Source: Celeribacter arenosi (GTDB lineage Bacteria; Pseudomonadota; Alphaproteobacteria; Rhodobacterales; Rhodobacteraceae). Taken from it: 64,000 bases of DNA. The stretch lies in contig NZ_BAABDF010000007.1 of the NCBI RefSeq assembly GCF_039539485.1, forward strand, positions 558,001-622,000, written 5' to 3'. Under the pieces are notes generated by a model. That model had not been told where the DNA came from. It searched no databases and was given only the letters and a program-made list of their open reading frames with translations. The position numbers were made by a program, and so were the translations under genes. Shown in pieces: positions 32,698 through 42,034 of the stretch (its first letter is position 1; the number at the start of each line of letters is the position of its first letter).

Positions 32698-33735
32698 CTA
32701 TAGTGTGATCTGGATTTTGATATCCGTTGGACGGGCCTCCACCGCGCGATCGAATGCCTCTATCGCCTGCTCGAACGGGTAGGTGGCGGAGATGACAGGA
32801 TTGAGGTCCACTTTGCCGCCCGCGATCAAGGCAACAGCGCGGTCGAACATATTGGCATAGCGGAACACCGTTTCCATGCGCAGTTCTTTCGCCATGGCTC
32901 CGACCAGATCGAACGAGAACGCGTCAACCGGAAGGCCCACGAACACAACGGCACCCGCGGGACGCACGCCATCGAATACGTGTGGATAGACGGACGGGTG
33001 GCCGGCGCATTCGAACACGACATCGGCACCCCAACCATCCGTGACGTCCATGATCTGCTCTGCGGCGGGGCGTGAAGGCGAAAGGGCGACAATCCCGTCA
33101 TACCGGTCCGCGACCTCCAGTTTTGCCCCAACGACATCGTGGACATAAACCTGCGCGCACCCCCCTGCGAGCGCCGCCAGTGCGGTCATGATACCGATCG
33201 GACCCGCGCCGATCACCAATGCAACATCACCGGGTTTGATGGCGGCCTTAGCTGCCGCCTGCATCCCGATAGCGAAGGGTTCGACCATTGCGCCCTCGGC
33301 GAAGCTGACGTTGTCGGGCAATTTGTAGGTGAAGGCAGCCGGGTGGATGACGTTGGGCATCAGGCAGCCGTGGGCCGGCGGGGTCGCCCAGAACTGCACA
33401 TCCGGATCGACGTTATACACCCCGAGTTTGGACGCGCGCGATGTGAGGTTGGGAATGCCCGGTTCCATACACACGCGGTCGCCCGTTTTCAGATGCGTCA
33501 CCTTTTCACCCACCGCAACGACCGTGCCCGCCGCCTCATGGCCGAGCACCATGGGTTCGTCGACCACGAAAGGACCAATGCGCCCGTGCGTATAATAGTG
33601 GACGTCGGATCCGCAGACGCCAACCGTATGGACAGCGATTTCAACGTCTTCGGGTCCCATGACCATCCCGACATCAAAGTCGCGGAGGGCGATGCGGCCT
33701 TTTTCCTCCAGAACCACCGACCTTTGACGGGTCAT
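32698..33735 (-). CDS. Zinc-type NAD-dependent polyol (xylitol/sorbitol-like) dehydrogenase
   Basis: 345 aa medium-chain dehydrogenase. Catalytic zinc ligands sit in VGVCGSDVHYY and LGHEAAGTVV, and the cofactor motif is VIGAGPIGIMTAL. The EPGIP...SKLGVYNVDP...WATPPAHGC stretch matches xylitol/sorbitol dehydrogenases that lack the structural-zinc cysteines. It would oxidise a polyol to a ketose, but no sugar transporter or kinase is nearby. The start overlaps the pepN stop by four bases, so it is the second gene of a pepN transcript. Confidence 0.88.
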   Translation of the reverse strand: MTRQRSVVLEEKGRIALRDFDVGMVMGPEDVEIAVHTVGVCGSDVHYYTHGRIGPFVVDEPMVLGHEAAGTVVAVGEKVTHLKTGDRVCMEPGIPNLTSRASKLGVYNVDPDVQFWATPPAHGCLMPNVIHPAAFTYKLPDNVSFAEGAMVEPFAIGMQAAAKAAIKPGDVALVIGAGPIGIMTALAALAGGCAQVYVHDVVGAKLEVADRYDGIVALSPSRPAAEQIMDVTDGWGADVVFECAGHPSVYPHVFDGVRPAGAVVFVGLPVDAFSFDLVGAMAKELRMETVFRYANMFDRAVALIAGGKVDLNPVISATYPFEQAIEAFDRAVEARPTDIKIQITL

Positions 33736-36293
33736 GCATCGTCTCCCAACATGCGCGTGACCATTTCGGTCATGTCACGGCTCAGGCCTTTGGTCGCGCC
33801 AATTCTCGCCAGTTCTGCACGCATCTTGTCTTGACGCGTGGGGTCGTAACGACGCCAGGTTTCGAAGGCAGAGGCCATGCGTGCGGCGGTTTGGGGGTTC
33901 AACTTATCCAGCTCAATCAAATGTTTGGCCAATAGGGCGTAGCCTGCACCACTTTCGTGATGGAAACCTGCGTGATTGCCCGCCAAGGCCCCGAAAACGG
34001 CGCGGAACCGGTTGGGGTTTTTCATCGTGAAATCTGGGTGCTGGGTGAGGGTTTGCGCGATCTGGGCCGTTTTTTCGGGTGACGCATAGGCGACCTGCAT
34101 CCCGAACCATTTGTCCATCACGAGCCGATCGTGTTTCCACTGCTTCTCGAAAGCGACAAGCGCATCCTGTCCCATGTCCGCCAAAAGAAGCGACCGCAGG
34201 CTTCCGGCCTGTTCGGTCATATTGTCCGCTGCGGCAAAGGCGGCGCGGGCCGCGGCACCACCGTCGATCAAGGTTAGCATCGACAGGACAGCCAATCGCA
34301 GGGACCGCTTACCCGACCCTTCGGCGTCGGGGACAAAAGCACCCGTCTTCATGCTGTCAAAGAGCGCGGGCAGGATATCGGCCAGATGGTCGGTGCGAAT
34401 GCGCCGCAATTCATTGCGGTTGTCATGGATTGCTTGCGGATCGGGCGTATGGCCCTCATCCACCAATTTTTGGGCAATGTCGTCTTCAGATGGCAGCCCC
34501 AAGACCAGGGCACGGAACGCGGGATCAAGGTCGTCGTCGACAACCACGTCGCGGATCGCATCGAGATAGGTCGCCGCAGGGGGTGTGCCGTCAACAATCA
34601 TCGCGACGAGCGTATCACGCGCCAGCATTCGACCCATTTCCCATTTTTGGAACGGGTCGGTGTCATGGGCGAGGAGGAAAGCACGTGTCGGCGCATCGAT
34701 GTGCCTGTTGAGGATCACCGGCGCGGAAAAGTCGCGCAGGATTGAGGCGACAGGTCGTGCGCCCAAATTTTCAAAGGTAAAGCTCTGCTCGGCTTCGGTC
34801 ATTTCCAACACGGTCGTTGGCACAACCTCGTCTCCGTTGGGGCCGATGAGACCAACCGTGATGGGGATGACCTGCGGTTTCTTCTCCGTTTGAGAAGGCG
34901 TGGCAGGCGTTTCTTGTGAGAAAAACAGGGTCAACGCACCGTCGTCCCATGTTTCTTCAACCGACAGGCGTGGCGTGCCCGATTGCGAGTACCATTGTTT
35001 GAATTGTGCAAGGTCGCGACCCGTGGTGTCCTCAAAGACCTTTAGCCAGTCTTCGATGGTTGCAGCCTCGCCGTCGTGGCGGTCAAAATACAGGTCGAGA
35101 GCTTTGTAATAGGCCTCATCGCCAACCACACGACGCAGCATTCCGATCACTTCGGCGCCTTTTTCGTACACCGTGGCGGTGTAGAAGTTGTTGATCTCGA
35201 CAAAACTCTCGGGGCGCACCGGATGGGCGAGGGGGCCGTTGTCTTCGCGGAATTGTCGGGCGCGAAGGGCCAGAACTTCCTCTATCCGCTTAACGGGATG
35301 GCTGCGCATGTCGCCGGAGAACATCTGGTCCCTGTAAACCGTCAGCCCCTCTTTCAAACACAGCTGGAACCAGTCACGGCAGGTGATGCGGTTGCCGGTC
35401 CAGTTGTGGAAATACTCATGCGCAATGATGCCTTCGATGCGTTCGAAATTTGCATCGGTCGATGTCTCGGGGGAGGCGAGAACACAGGAGGAGTTGAAAA
35501 TGTTCAGCCCCTTGTTCTCCATCGCGCCCATGTTGAAATCATCCACCGCAACGATGTTGAAAATGTCCAAATCATACTCGCGCCCGTATACATCTTCGTC
35601 CCATGTCATGGACTTTTTGAGCGCTTCCATACCAAAGGCACATTTGTCCTCGTCACCGGGGCGCACCCAGATATTCAGGTCGACGGCTTTGCCGGATTTG
35701 GTTGTGAATGTGTCTGCATGGTTCACCAAATCGCCCGCGACCAGCGCGAAAAGATAGGCCGGTTTTGGCCACGGATCGTGCCACTCTGCCCATCCCGCGC
35801 CTTTTTGCGTCGGGTTCCCGTTGGACAACAGCACAGGCAGATCGCTCTCGATGCGGACGGTAAAAACGCCCATCACGTCGGGGCGGTCAGGATAGTATGT
35901 GATCTTGCGAAACCCTTCGGCCTCACATTGCGTGCAATACATGCCGTTGGACATGTAGAGACCCTCTAGCGCGGTGTTTTCCTGCGGCGCGATTTCGACT
36001 TCTGCTTCAAACGTAATGTCCCCTTCGCCGAGCGCATGCGCGGGAATCGTGAGGCCCGTGTCCGTCACCTCGTAGGGTACATCATTGCCATTCACGGCAA
36101 CTGACAAAAGCCGCAGATCCTCTCCGTTTAGTTCGAGATCGCCGGGGTTTTGCGGGTTTGGCACAAAGGTGATGCGCGACCGCACACGTGTAGCCGTGGG
36201 AGCCAACAGGAACGTGAGATGTACGTCGCGCACCCAATGGTGAGGCTCTTGATAATCTTTCAGAAAAATCGGCTGGGTGGCGGTGTCGTTCAT
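33732..36293 (-). CDS. pepN: Aminopeptidase N
   Basis: 853 aa M1 metallopeptidase that removes N-terminal residues from peptides in the cytoplasm. Substrate-binding GAMENKGLNIFNS and the zinc site HEYFHNWTGNRITCRDWF...LKEGLTVYRDQ (HExxH-x18-E) are intact. Length and the C-terminal helical DUF3458-type region match the proteobacterial PepN type. The start MNDTATQPIFLKDYQEP is standard. The gene downstream overlaps its stop. Confidence 0.96.
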   Translation of the reverse strand: MNDTATQPIFLKDYQEPHHWVRDVHLTFLLAPTATRVRSRITFVPNPQNPGDLELNGEDLRLLSVAVNGNDVPYEVTDTGLTIPAHALGEGDITFEAEVEIAPQENTALEGLYMSNGMYCTQCEAEGFRKITYYPDRPDVMGVFTVRIESDLPVLLSNGNPTQKGAGWAEWHDPWPKPAYLFALVAGDLVNHADTFTTKSGKAVDLNIWVRPGDEDKCAFGMEALKKSMTWDEDVYGREYDLDIFNIVAVDDFNMGAMENKGLNIFNSSCVLASPETSTDANFERIEGIIAHEYFHNWTGNRITCRDWFQLCLKEGLTVYRDQMFSGDMRSHPVKRIEEVLALRARQFREDNGPLAHPVRPESFVEINNFYTATVYEKGAEVIGMLRRVVGDEAYYKALDLYFDRHDGEAATIEDWLKVFEDTTGRDLAQFKQWYSQSGTPRLSVEETWDDGALTLFFSQETPATPSQTEKKPQVIPITVGLIGPNGDEVVPTTVLEMTEAEQSFTFENLGARPVASILRDFSAPVILNRHIDAPTRAFLLAHDTDPFQKWEMGRMLARDTLVAMIVDGTPPAATYLDAIRDVVVDDDLDPAFRALVLGLPSEDDIAQKLVDEGHTPDPQAIHDNRNELRRIRTDHLADILPALFDSMKTGAFVPDAEGSGKRSLRLAVLSMLTLIDGGAAARAAFAAADNMTEQAGSLRSLLLADMGQDALVAFEKQWKHDRLVMDKWFGMQVAYASPEKTAQIAQTLTQHPDFTMKNPNRFRAVFGALAGNHAGFHHESGAGYALLAKHLIELDKLNPQTAARMASAFETWRRYDPTRQDKMRAELARIGATKGLSRDMTEMVTRMLGDDA

Positions 36294-36680
36294 CGCGGGT
36301 CCTTCGCGCTTTGAAGCCTCGGTAAGGCTCAGACGTTAGTCCCCAGCGGTACGTGCCGCAAGCATCGCCGTGCGATGTAAAACCACAAAGTCGCGCAGAT
36401 TTTCATGTCGCTTGCGGGAACATTCAGATCGACCAAACGGCGAGGCCGCTGGTTAGGACCAATCGAACGTCGCAAGCGGGTCCCTGCGAGACACTGCTCC
36501 GTCGTGATAGGAGGGCCTTGGCGACGGTGCGATGACGTTACGGCAAAACGACAAATTTGCCAAATACGCTAAGAATCTCATGTGTTTCCCCTCTTTTTGG
36601 TGACTTCAGACCTGATATATAATTCTTAGGATATGCCGGGTACGATGTTGTGACGGTTGCTGGATTGGAAGCTGAAAAGT
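36294..36680. other. 387-base intergenic region between pepN and Hint protein 2
   Basis: Divergent promoter region. The pepN side is GC-rich; the last 130 bases are markedly AT-rich. Two copies of GTCGC-NN-GCGGG (36408-36419 with TT, 36470-36480 region with AA) flank a 50-base segment; because the cores are mirror-like, they can also be read as inverted. No convincing coding frame or RNA structure was found. Confidence 0.5.
36595..36623 (+). promoter_or_regulatory. Probable promoter of Hint protein 2
   Basis: A perfect TATAAT (36618-36623) lies 17 bases after TTTTGG (36595-36600), a weak -35, and 57 bases before the ATG at 36681. Confidence 0.45.
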
Positions 36681-37691
36681 ATGGCGTTTATTTGGATTTA
36701 TAGTCCATCGGATTTTGTTGGTGGCTTGCCTTCGGAGTATAATGCCGCAGCGGCGGGCCGGGTGCCTTTCACGCTGACGCTCAAGGCGGGCGCAGAGCCC
36801 GTTAAAGTACAGATCAACGATGACGACGAATTCCTCGACGAAGTTGACTACTCGCAGTCTCTGCTAGAAACGACGACCATCGGGACTAGAACCTACGCGG
36901 CCGGCACCACTATTCATTCAGCCTACGACCTGTTGAACACGACGACGGACCTTAAGGTGACGTCGATTCACTTTGGCGGTGATGGCTACCAACAGGGACC
37001 CGTCCAGGGCCTCGTTGCAAATCAGCCCTTGCTTGAAGGCCAGTCTTACACGTTCAACGTCGAACGAACCTCCAACCTGCAGTATGACCAGTATAACGAA
37101 TACGTGGCGTGTTTCTGCGCGGGCACCGAAATTGTCACAAATAAGGGTGCGGTTCCTATTGAAGACCTATCCGTTGGAGCGATGGTTTGGACCGTCGATC
37201 ACGGGTTTCAGGCGATCCGGTGGATTGGCTCAACGACAGTGAACGCGACGGGTGGCTTTGCGCCCATCTGTATCGAACCCGGAGTTTTGGGCAACGACAA
37301 GCTTCTCAAGGTATCACCCGAGCACCGGCTTCTGTTTTCGGGCACAGACGCGGACATCCTGTTCCACAGTTCCGAAGTTCTGGTTGCAGCCAAGCATCTC
37401 GTCGATGGCGATCGGATCCGCCGCGAGGAGGGTGGGTCAGTTACGTATTTCCACATGTTGTTTGACGACCACGAAATTGTCATGTCGAATGGCACCCTGT
37501 CGGAGAGTTTTCACCCCTCGACACTCGCGCTCGGCGGTTTAGACCAATCGACACGCGAGGAACTCATTGCCCTGTTTCCGGAACTCGCAACACAAGGCAA
37601 ATCTGCGCCGACGCCGACCGCACGCCCATGCCTGAAACGCCACGAGGCGGAATTGCTCAAATCCCACCTCAAAAGCTTGAAGATCGCGTGA
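36681..37691 (+). CDS. Hint-domain (Hedgehog/intein-type) protein 2
   Basis: 336 aa from the ATG at 36681 (a TTG eight codons earlier is in frame). Residues 1-140 are a strand-rich, acidic N-terminal domain unlike that of the other Hint protein. The Hint domain starts at C144 (VACFCAGTEIVTNKGAVPIE), with H215 in VSPEHRLLF. The stretch after it (HLVDGDRI, the MLFDDHEIV segment, and LDQSTREELIALFPEL) parallels the protein at 30438-31559 closely. Both cysteine and block-B His are kept, so N-terminal autocleavage is possible. No secretion system is adjacent. Confidence 0.84.
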   Translation: MAFIWIYSPSDFVGGLPSEYNAAAAGRVPFTLTLKAGAEPVKVQINDDDEFLDEVDYSQSLLETTTIGTRTYAAGTTIHSAYDLLNTTTDLKVTSIHFGGDGYQQGPVQGLVANQPLLEGQSYTFNVERTSNLQYDQYNEYVACFCAGTEIVTNKGAVPIEDLSVGAMVWTVDHGFQAIRWIGSTTVNATGGFAPICIEPGVLGNDKLLKVSPEHRLLFSGTDADILFHSSEVLVAAKHLVDGDRIRREEGGSVTYFHMLFDDHEIVMSNGTLSESFHPSTLALGGLDQSTREELIALFPELATQGKSAPTPTARPCLKRHEAELLKSHLKSLKIA

Positions 37692-37695
37692 GCCG

Positions 37696-38163
37696 TCATC
37701 TCAGGCTTTGAGCGTATTTGACTAACTGGTCGACGACTGTCCCCCAGCCGTCAAAAAAACCCATGTTCTCGTGTGTTTGCGCAGCTTCCGCGCTGCGATG
37801 GCGCGCTACTGCGGTATAGGTCGTGCCGCCATCGGCCGCGTCGTCGAGCAGGATCATCGCGGTCATGAACGGGTCGGGGGAAGGCTTCCAACCTTCCGTG
37901 TAGGCGTCTGTGAAAACCAGTCTTCGCTCCGGCTCTATGTCGAGGTACACACCTTTGTTCTCCACGATGTTTCCATCGACATCGAAGGTTGTGTCAAAGC
38001 GGCCCCCAACCCTCAGGTCAATCTCGCACGCCGTGACTTTGTGCGGCTCGGGAATGAAGAAATTCGGGATATGGGTAGGGGTTGTCCAGCACTCCCAAAC
38101 AAGGTTTCGCGGCACCGGCAACCTGCGTGTGAATGAAAGATCAGTGTTCGGATCGAGGTCCAT
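37696..38163 (-). CDS. AHSA1/SRPBCC-family protein
   Basis: 155 aa from the ATG at 38163, seven bases after AGGAG; a GTG two codons earlier is in frame. The START-like fold of the Aha1 C-terminal family is indicated by FTRRLPVPRNLVWECWTTPTH at the start, LRVGGRFDTTF in the middle and FFDGWGTVVDQL at the end. These proteins bind hydrophobic ligands; many are annotated only as polyketide cyclase or Aha1-like. Function unknown. Convergent with Hint protein 2, four bases apart. Confidence 0.85.
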   Translation of the reverse strand: MDLDPNTDLSFTRRLPVPRNLVWECWTTPTHIPNFFIPEPHKVTACEIDLRVGGRFDTTFDVDGNIVENKGVYLDIEPERRLVFTDAYTEGWKPSPDPFMTAMILLDDAADGGTTYTAVARHRSAEAAQTHENMGFFDGWGTVVDQLVKYAQSLR

Positions 38164-38466
38164 GTTCACGCTCCTTGGGCGTTTAGGCTAAATCGTTTGT
38201 GGTCCTATCCGCGCAACTGCTGCACATCTTTCGGCTCCACTTTCCGGTCCACCATCAGGTGAGGTGACAAGCGTTGCAGCTTTCGCGGCGTCAGACATGG
38301 AGCGTTAAGTCTCGGACAGGCTCTGCCCCTAGCTAATTTCCGATTTGGTGCGCCATGCAACAGAAATCTTTGACGTTTGGCACAGATTTCCCACGAGCCG
38401 GTAGCTTCTTGTTCACAAGAGCAAAGCTTCCTAGGGTTCCCCGCAGGTAAAATGAAGGACGAATCC
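38164..38466. other. 303-base intergenic region before glcB
   Basis: Holds the divergent promoters for the AHSA1 gene and glcB. The one regular element is a 14-bp palindrome, TCTTGT-TC-ACAAGA, at 38407-38420, 47-60 bases before the glcB start. A TTGACG at 38370-38375 has no matching -10 at 17 bases. No coding frame with a plausible start was accepted. Confidence 0.45.
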
Positions 38467-40623
38467 ATGGCTTACGTCGATAAATCAGGTTTACAGGTCG
38501 ATCAACAATTGGCCGATTTCATCGAAAACGAGGCCTTGGATGGCATAGGGGTTGAGAAAGATGCTTTCTGGCGCGGGCTCGCCGGCTTGGTTGGTGATTT
38601 CGCGCCCCGAAACCGGGAGCTTCTCGACAAACGCGAATCGATTCAAAAGCAGATCGACGATTGGCACGTTGGACGACAGGGCCAGCCCCACGATGCGCAG
38701 GCCTATGAATCTTTCCTCCGTGATATCGGATACATCGTCGAAGAGGGAGCCGATTTTTCCATTGAAACCAGCGGCATAGACCCAGAGTTCGCCTCCCAGC
38801 CGGGCCCGCAGCTCGTGGTGCCAATCACCAACGCACGATACGCTTTGAACGCCGCCAATGCGCGATGGGGGTCACTCTATGACGCGCTCTATGGAACGGA
38901 TGCTCTGGGCGATTTGCCCGCGCAAAAGGCCTACGATCCGGCACGCGGCGCACGGGTGATTTCATGGGCGAAGGCGCATCTTGATGCGGCGGCGCCGCTG
39001 GCGGGTGGTTCCTGGGCGGAGCTGACATCAGTTGCGGTGCGCGACGGGATGCTGATCGTTGATGGACCTATGGGAGAGACGGGCCTGTCCGATCCGGCGC
39101 AGTTCGTCGGATTTGTCGAAGGGGGCGATGCCCCTTTGCGGATATTGCTCGAAAAACACGGGCTCAAAATTGAAGTCCGCGTCGATCCATCGACGCCGGT
39201 TGGCGGTCAGGACCCTGCGGGCATTTCAGACGTGCTGCTCGAGTCCGCGGTTTCGGCGATCATGGATTGCGAGGATTCTGTCGCAGCCGTCGATGCAGAG
39301 GAAAAGGTCGGCGCATATCGAAACTGGCTCGGCCTGATGAAGGGTGATCTGAGCGAAGAGATCAGCAAAGGTGGCAAGTCATTCACCCGCCGCCTCAATG
39401 AAGACAGCGTGTACACCGGCCCTGATGGTGGGACGGTCACGGCAAAAGGGCGCGCGATGATGCTCGTGCGCAATGTCGGGCATCTGATGACGAACCCTGC
39501 GGTGCTTGACGCCGAGGGCAATGAGATTGGCGAGGGGCTTTTGGACGCGGCGGTGACGGTGCTCATCGCGATGCATGACCTCAAAAAGACAGGTGGCATG
39601 CGAAACTCGCTCCATGGGTCTGTCTACATCGTCAAACCGAAAATGCATGGTCCCGATGAAGTTGCCTTTGCCGACGAAATCTTCACGCGCGTCGAGGACA
39701 TGCTCGGCCTGCCGCAATATACCGTCAAAATCGGCATCATGGACGAAGAACGTCGCACAACGGTCAATCTCAAGGAATGCATCCGCGCGGCAAAGCATCG
39801 CGTGGCCTTCATCAACACAGGGTTCCTTGATCGCACCGGCGACGAAATCCACACCTCGATGGAAGCGGGGCCCATGGTGCGCAAAGGCGAGATGAAGAAC
39901 CAGCCGTGGATTTCAGCCTATGAAGATCGCAATGTTGATATCGGACTTGCCTGTGGCCTGAAGGGGCGCGCGCAGATCGGTAAAGGCATGTGGGCAATGC
40001 CCGATTTGATGGCGGATATGCTCGCCGCAAAGATCGCGCATCCCAAAGCCGGCGCGACCTGCGCCTGGGTGCCTTCGCCAACGGCGGCCACCCTGCATGC
40101 AACGCATTACCACAAAGTCGATGTGTTCAAGGTGCAGGACGACATCGCCGCCAAGGGCGCGCGGGGGTCTTTGGCTGACGTGCTCACCATCCCGCTTGCC
40201 GGTGGGGTGAACTGGTCGGAGGAGGAAATCGCCGATGAGGTCGACAACAACGCGCAGGGTATCCTAGGCTATGTCGTGCGGTGGATCGATCAGGGCGTCG
40301 GGTGTTCCAAGGTGCCTGATATCCACGACGTCGGTCTGATGGAGGACCGCGCAACCTGCCGCATCTCGTCTCAGGGTCTCGCCAACTGGCTCCACCATGG
40401 CGTTGTGACCAAGGATCAGGTGATGGCATCGTTGAAAAAGATGGCTCTGGTCGTCGATCGCCAGAACGCGGATGACCCATCCTACATTCCTATGGCGCCG
40501 GGGTATGACGGGTTCGCATTTCAGGCGGCCTGCGACCTCGTGTTTGAGGGGCGTGTTCAGCCGTCGGGCTACACCGAACCTGTCCTGCATGCGAAACGGT
40601 TGGCTATGAAGGCGGCGCATTAA
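38467..40623 (+). CDS. glcB: Malate synthase G
   Basis: 718 aa, the usual length of the monomeric G isoform. Condenses glyoxylate and acetyl-CoA to malate in glyoxylate/glycolate use. The ATG at 38467 gives MAYVDKSGLQVDQQLADFI; an upstream in-frame ATG at 38377 is rejected for lack of similarity and ribosome-binding site. The barrel holds SAIMDCEDSVAAVDAEEKV, the GRAMMLVRNVGHLMT region, HGSVYIVKPKMHGP and GIMDEERRTTVNLKECI. Isocitrate lyase is not present here. Confidence 0.96.
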   Translation: MAYVDKSGLQVDQQLADFIENEALDGIGVEKDAFWRGLAGLVGDFAPRNRELLDKRESIQKQIDDWHVGRQGQPHDAQAYESFLRDIGYIVEEGADFSIETSGIDPEFASQPGPQLVVPITNARYALNAANARWGSLYDALYGTDALGDLPAQKAYDPARGARVISWAKAHLDAAAPLAGGSWAELTSVAVRDGMLIVDGPMGETGLSDPAQFVGFVEGGDAPLRILLEKHGLKIEVRVDPSTPVGGQDPAGISDVLLESAVSAIMDCEDSVAAVDAEEKVGAYRNWLGLMKGDLSEEISKGGKSFTRRLNEDSVYTGPDGGTVTAKGRAMMLVRNVGHLMTNPAVLDAEGNEIGEGLLDAAVTVLIAMHDLKKTGGMRNSLHGSVYIVKPKMHGPDEVAFADEIFTRVEDMLGLPQYTVKIGIMDEERRTTVNLKECIRAAKHRVAFINTGFLDRTGDEIHTSMEAGPMVRKGEMKNQPWISAYEDRNVDIGLACGLKGRAQIGKGMWAMPDLMADMLAAKIAHPKAGATCAWVPSPTAATLHATHYHKVDVFKVQDDIAAKGARGSLADVLTIPLAGGVNWSEEEIADEVDNNAQGILGYVVRWIDQGVGCSKVPDIHDVGLMEDRATCRISSQGLANWLHHGVVTKDQVMASLKKMALVVDRQNADDPSYIPMAPGYDGFAFQAACDLVFEGRVQPSGYTEPVLHAKRLAMKAAH

Positions 40624-40752
40624 CAGGGGCAGTCAAAGCGTACAAATAGGGCATTGTCTTGCGCAATTTCCCAAAGAACGACCGGTTAAGCATGAGATGG
40701 CCTTTTCAAGCGATGCCGAGTGAATAAAGTGGGCGCGTCAAAGGAGTCGAGA

Positions 40753-41526
40753 ATGTCGCGACCTGTCGTTGGTATCATCGGGAACACGGACCTGCTCAAC
40801 GGAGATTACCCTGCCTATACGGGCGGGCGTATGAATGCGGAGGCGATTGCGGAAGTGTCCGGCTGCATGCCGCTCTTGATCCCTGCGCATCCCGGATACG
40901 TGTCCCCGCATGAGTTGATGTCGGTTTTCGATGGCTTTCTCTTCACCGGAGGGCGCCCCAATGTGCACCCGATGGAATACGGCGAGGAAGAAACCGAAGC
41001 GCATGGCACCTTTGATCGGTGCCGTGATGCGATCGCGCTCCCGCTTATCCGCGCCTGTGTCGAGGCGGGGCAGCCCTTTTTGGGCATTTGTCGCGGGTTT
41101 CAGGAAGTGAACGTGGCCATGGGCGGCACTCTCTATCCGGAGATACGCGATCTGCCCGGACGGATGAACCACCGCATGCCGCCGGATGGCTCGCTCGAAG
41201 AGAAATTCGCGCTGCGTCATCCCGTCCGGTTTTCAAAGGGGGGCGAATTCGAGCGGCTCATGGGATCGGGAGAGGTTATGACCAACACCCTGCATGGGCA
41301 GGGGATCAAAAGACCCGGAAAGCGGATCGTGATTGACGGTCACGCCCCCGATGGAACCCCTGAAGCCCTCTATGTCAAAGATGCGCCGGGCTTTACCTTT
41401 GCCGTGCAATGGCATCCCGAATGGAAGGCCGGTGAAGACCCTGTTTCGCGCCCGCTTTTCGAAGCTTTCGGTGACGCGGTGCGCGCGTTTTCCGTGCAAC
41501 GAAACGGCATGAGAAAATCCGCCTAA
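40753..41526 (+). CDS. Class I glutamine amidotransferase, gamma-glutamyl-GABA hydrolase (PuuD) type
   Basis: 257 aa from the ATG at 40753, preceded by AAGGAG. Peptidase C26 fold with the nucleophile in FLGICRGFQEVNVAMGG and the His/Glu pair in FAVQWHPEW. The FTGGRPNVHP segment matches the PuuD branch, which hydrolyses gamma-glutamyl-GABA in putrescine breakdown. No other puu genes are adjacent, so the substrate is uncertain. Its 3' end overlaps the convergent GNAT gene by four bases. Confidence 0.85.
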   Translation: MSRPVVGIIGNTDLLNGDYPAYTGGRMNAEAIAEVSGCMPLLIPAHPGYVSPHELMSVFDGFLFTGGRPNVHPMEYGEEETEAHGTFDRCRDAIALPLIRACVEAGQPFLGICRGFQEVNVAMGGTLYPEIRDLPGRMNHRMPPDGSLEEKFALRHPVRFSKGGEFERLMGSGEVMTNTLHGQGIKRPGKRIVIDGHAPDGTPEALYVKDAPGFTFAVQWHPEWKAGEDPVSRPLFEAFGDAVRAFSVQRNGMRKSA

Positions 41527-41987
41527 AGAACTTTCTTCATTCGGAAATTTTCGATCCCGACGCTGTCACGGATGACAGTTTGGCGGGCAACGACGACCCA
41601 GCCGCGTTTTTCGAAAAACCGTCGCGCGAGGTGGCTTGCTTCGGTAGTCATTTCCGCTAGTCCGAGCTTACGCGCCTCGGCCTCGCAGGCATCGTAGAGC
41701 CTGCGCGCTGTGCCTTTTCCCATCTCCTCCAATGCGACATAGGCAAAGTCGATATGCCCATCGTGGCCCATTGTGAAAAATCCCACCAACCGCCCCCATT
41801 TGGTCGCCCCGATGGCAAAACCTGCAACCAACCTGCGTGAGAATCCGTCCAGATCGCGCGGTGTCTGCGGCGCCCACGCGTTGCGCTGGGCTTCGGTGTA
41901 AAACGCACCGGTTCCCCCCAACACCGTGCGGTGCAAGATGGCATAGCATCGGGGGCCATCGGAAAGTGTTAATTCGCGCAGGCGCAT
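41523..41987 (-). CDS. GNAT-family N-acetyltransferase
   Basis: 154 aa. The acetyl-CoA motif A is seen as IDFAYVALEEMGKGTARRLYDACEAEA (core R/Q-x-x-G-x-G/A form slightly degenerate: MGKGTA), followed by the motif B region FFEKRGW. Substrate unknown. It lies divergent from the small methyltransferase-like membrane gene. Confidence 0.82.
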   Translation of the reverse strand: MRLRELTLSDGPRCYAILHRTVLGGTGAFYTEAQRNAWAPQTPRDLDGFSRRLVAGFAIGATKWGRLVGFFTMGHDGHIDFAYVALEEMGKGTARRLYDACEAEARKLGLAEMTTEASHLARRFFEKRGWVVVARQTVIRDSVGIENFRMKKVL

Positions 41988-42034
41988 AACAGAAACGCTA
42001 GTATTCCAGTTCGGATTTTTCTAATGTGAGCCGC

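Noticed and set aside
36353..36535. 60-codon frame in the pepN-Hint intergenic region
   Set aside because: Arg/Thr-rich random-looking product without ribosome-binding site.
38205..38468. 87-codon minus-strand frame before glcB
   Set aside because: Its start would lie over the glcB start, and composition is unlike a protein; treated as promoter region.
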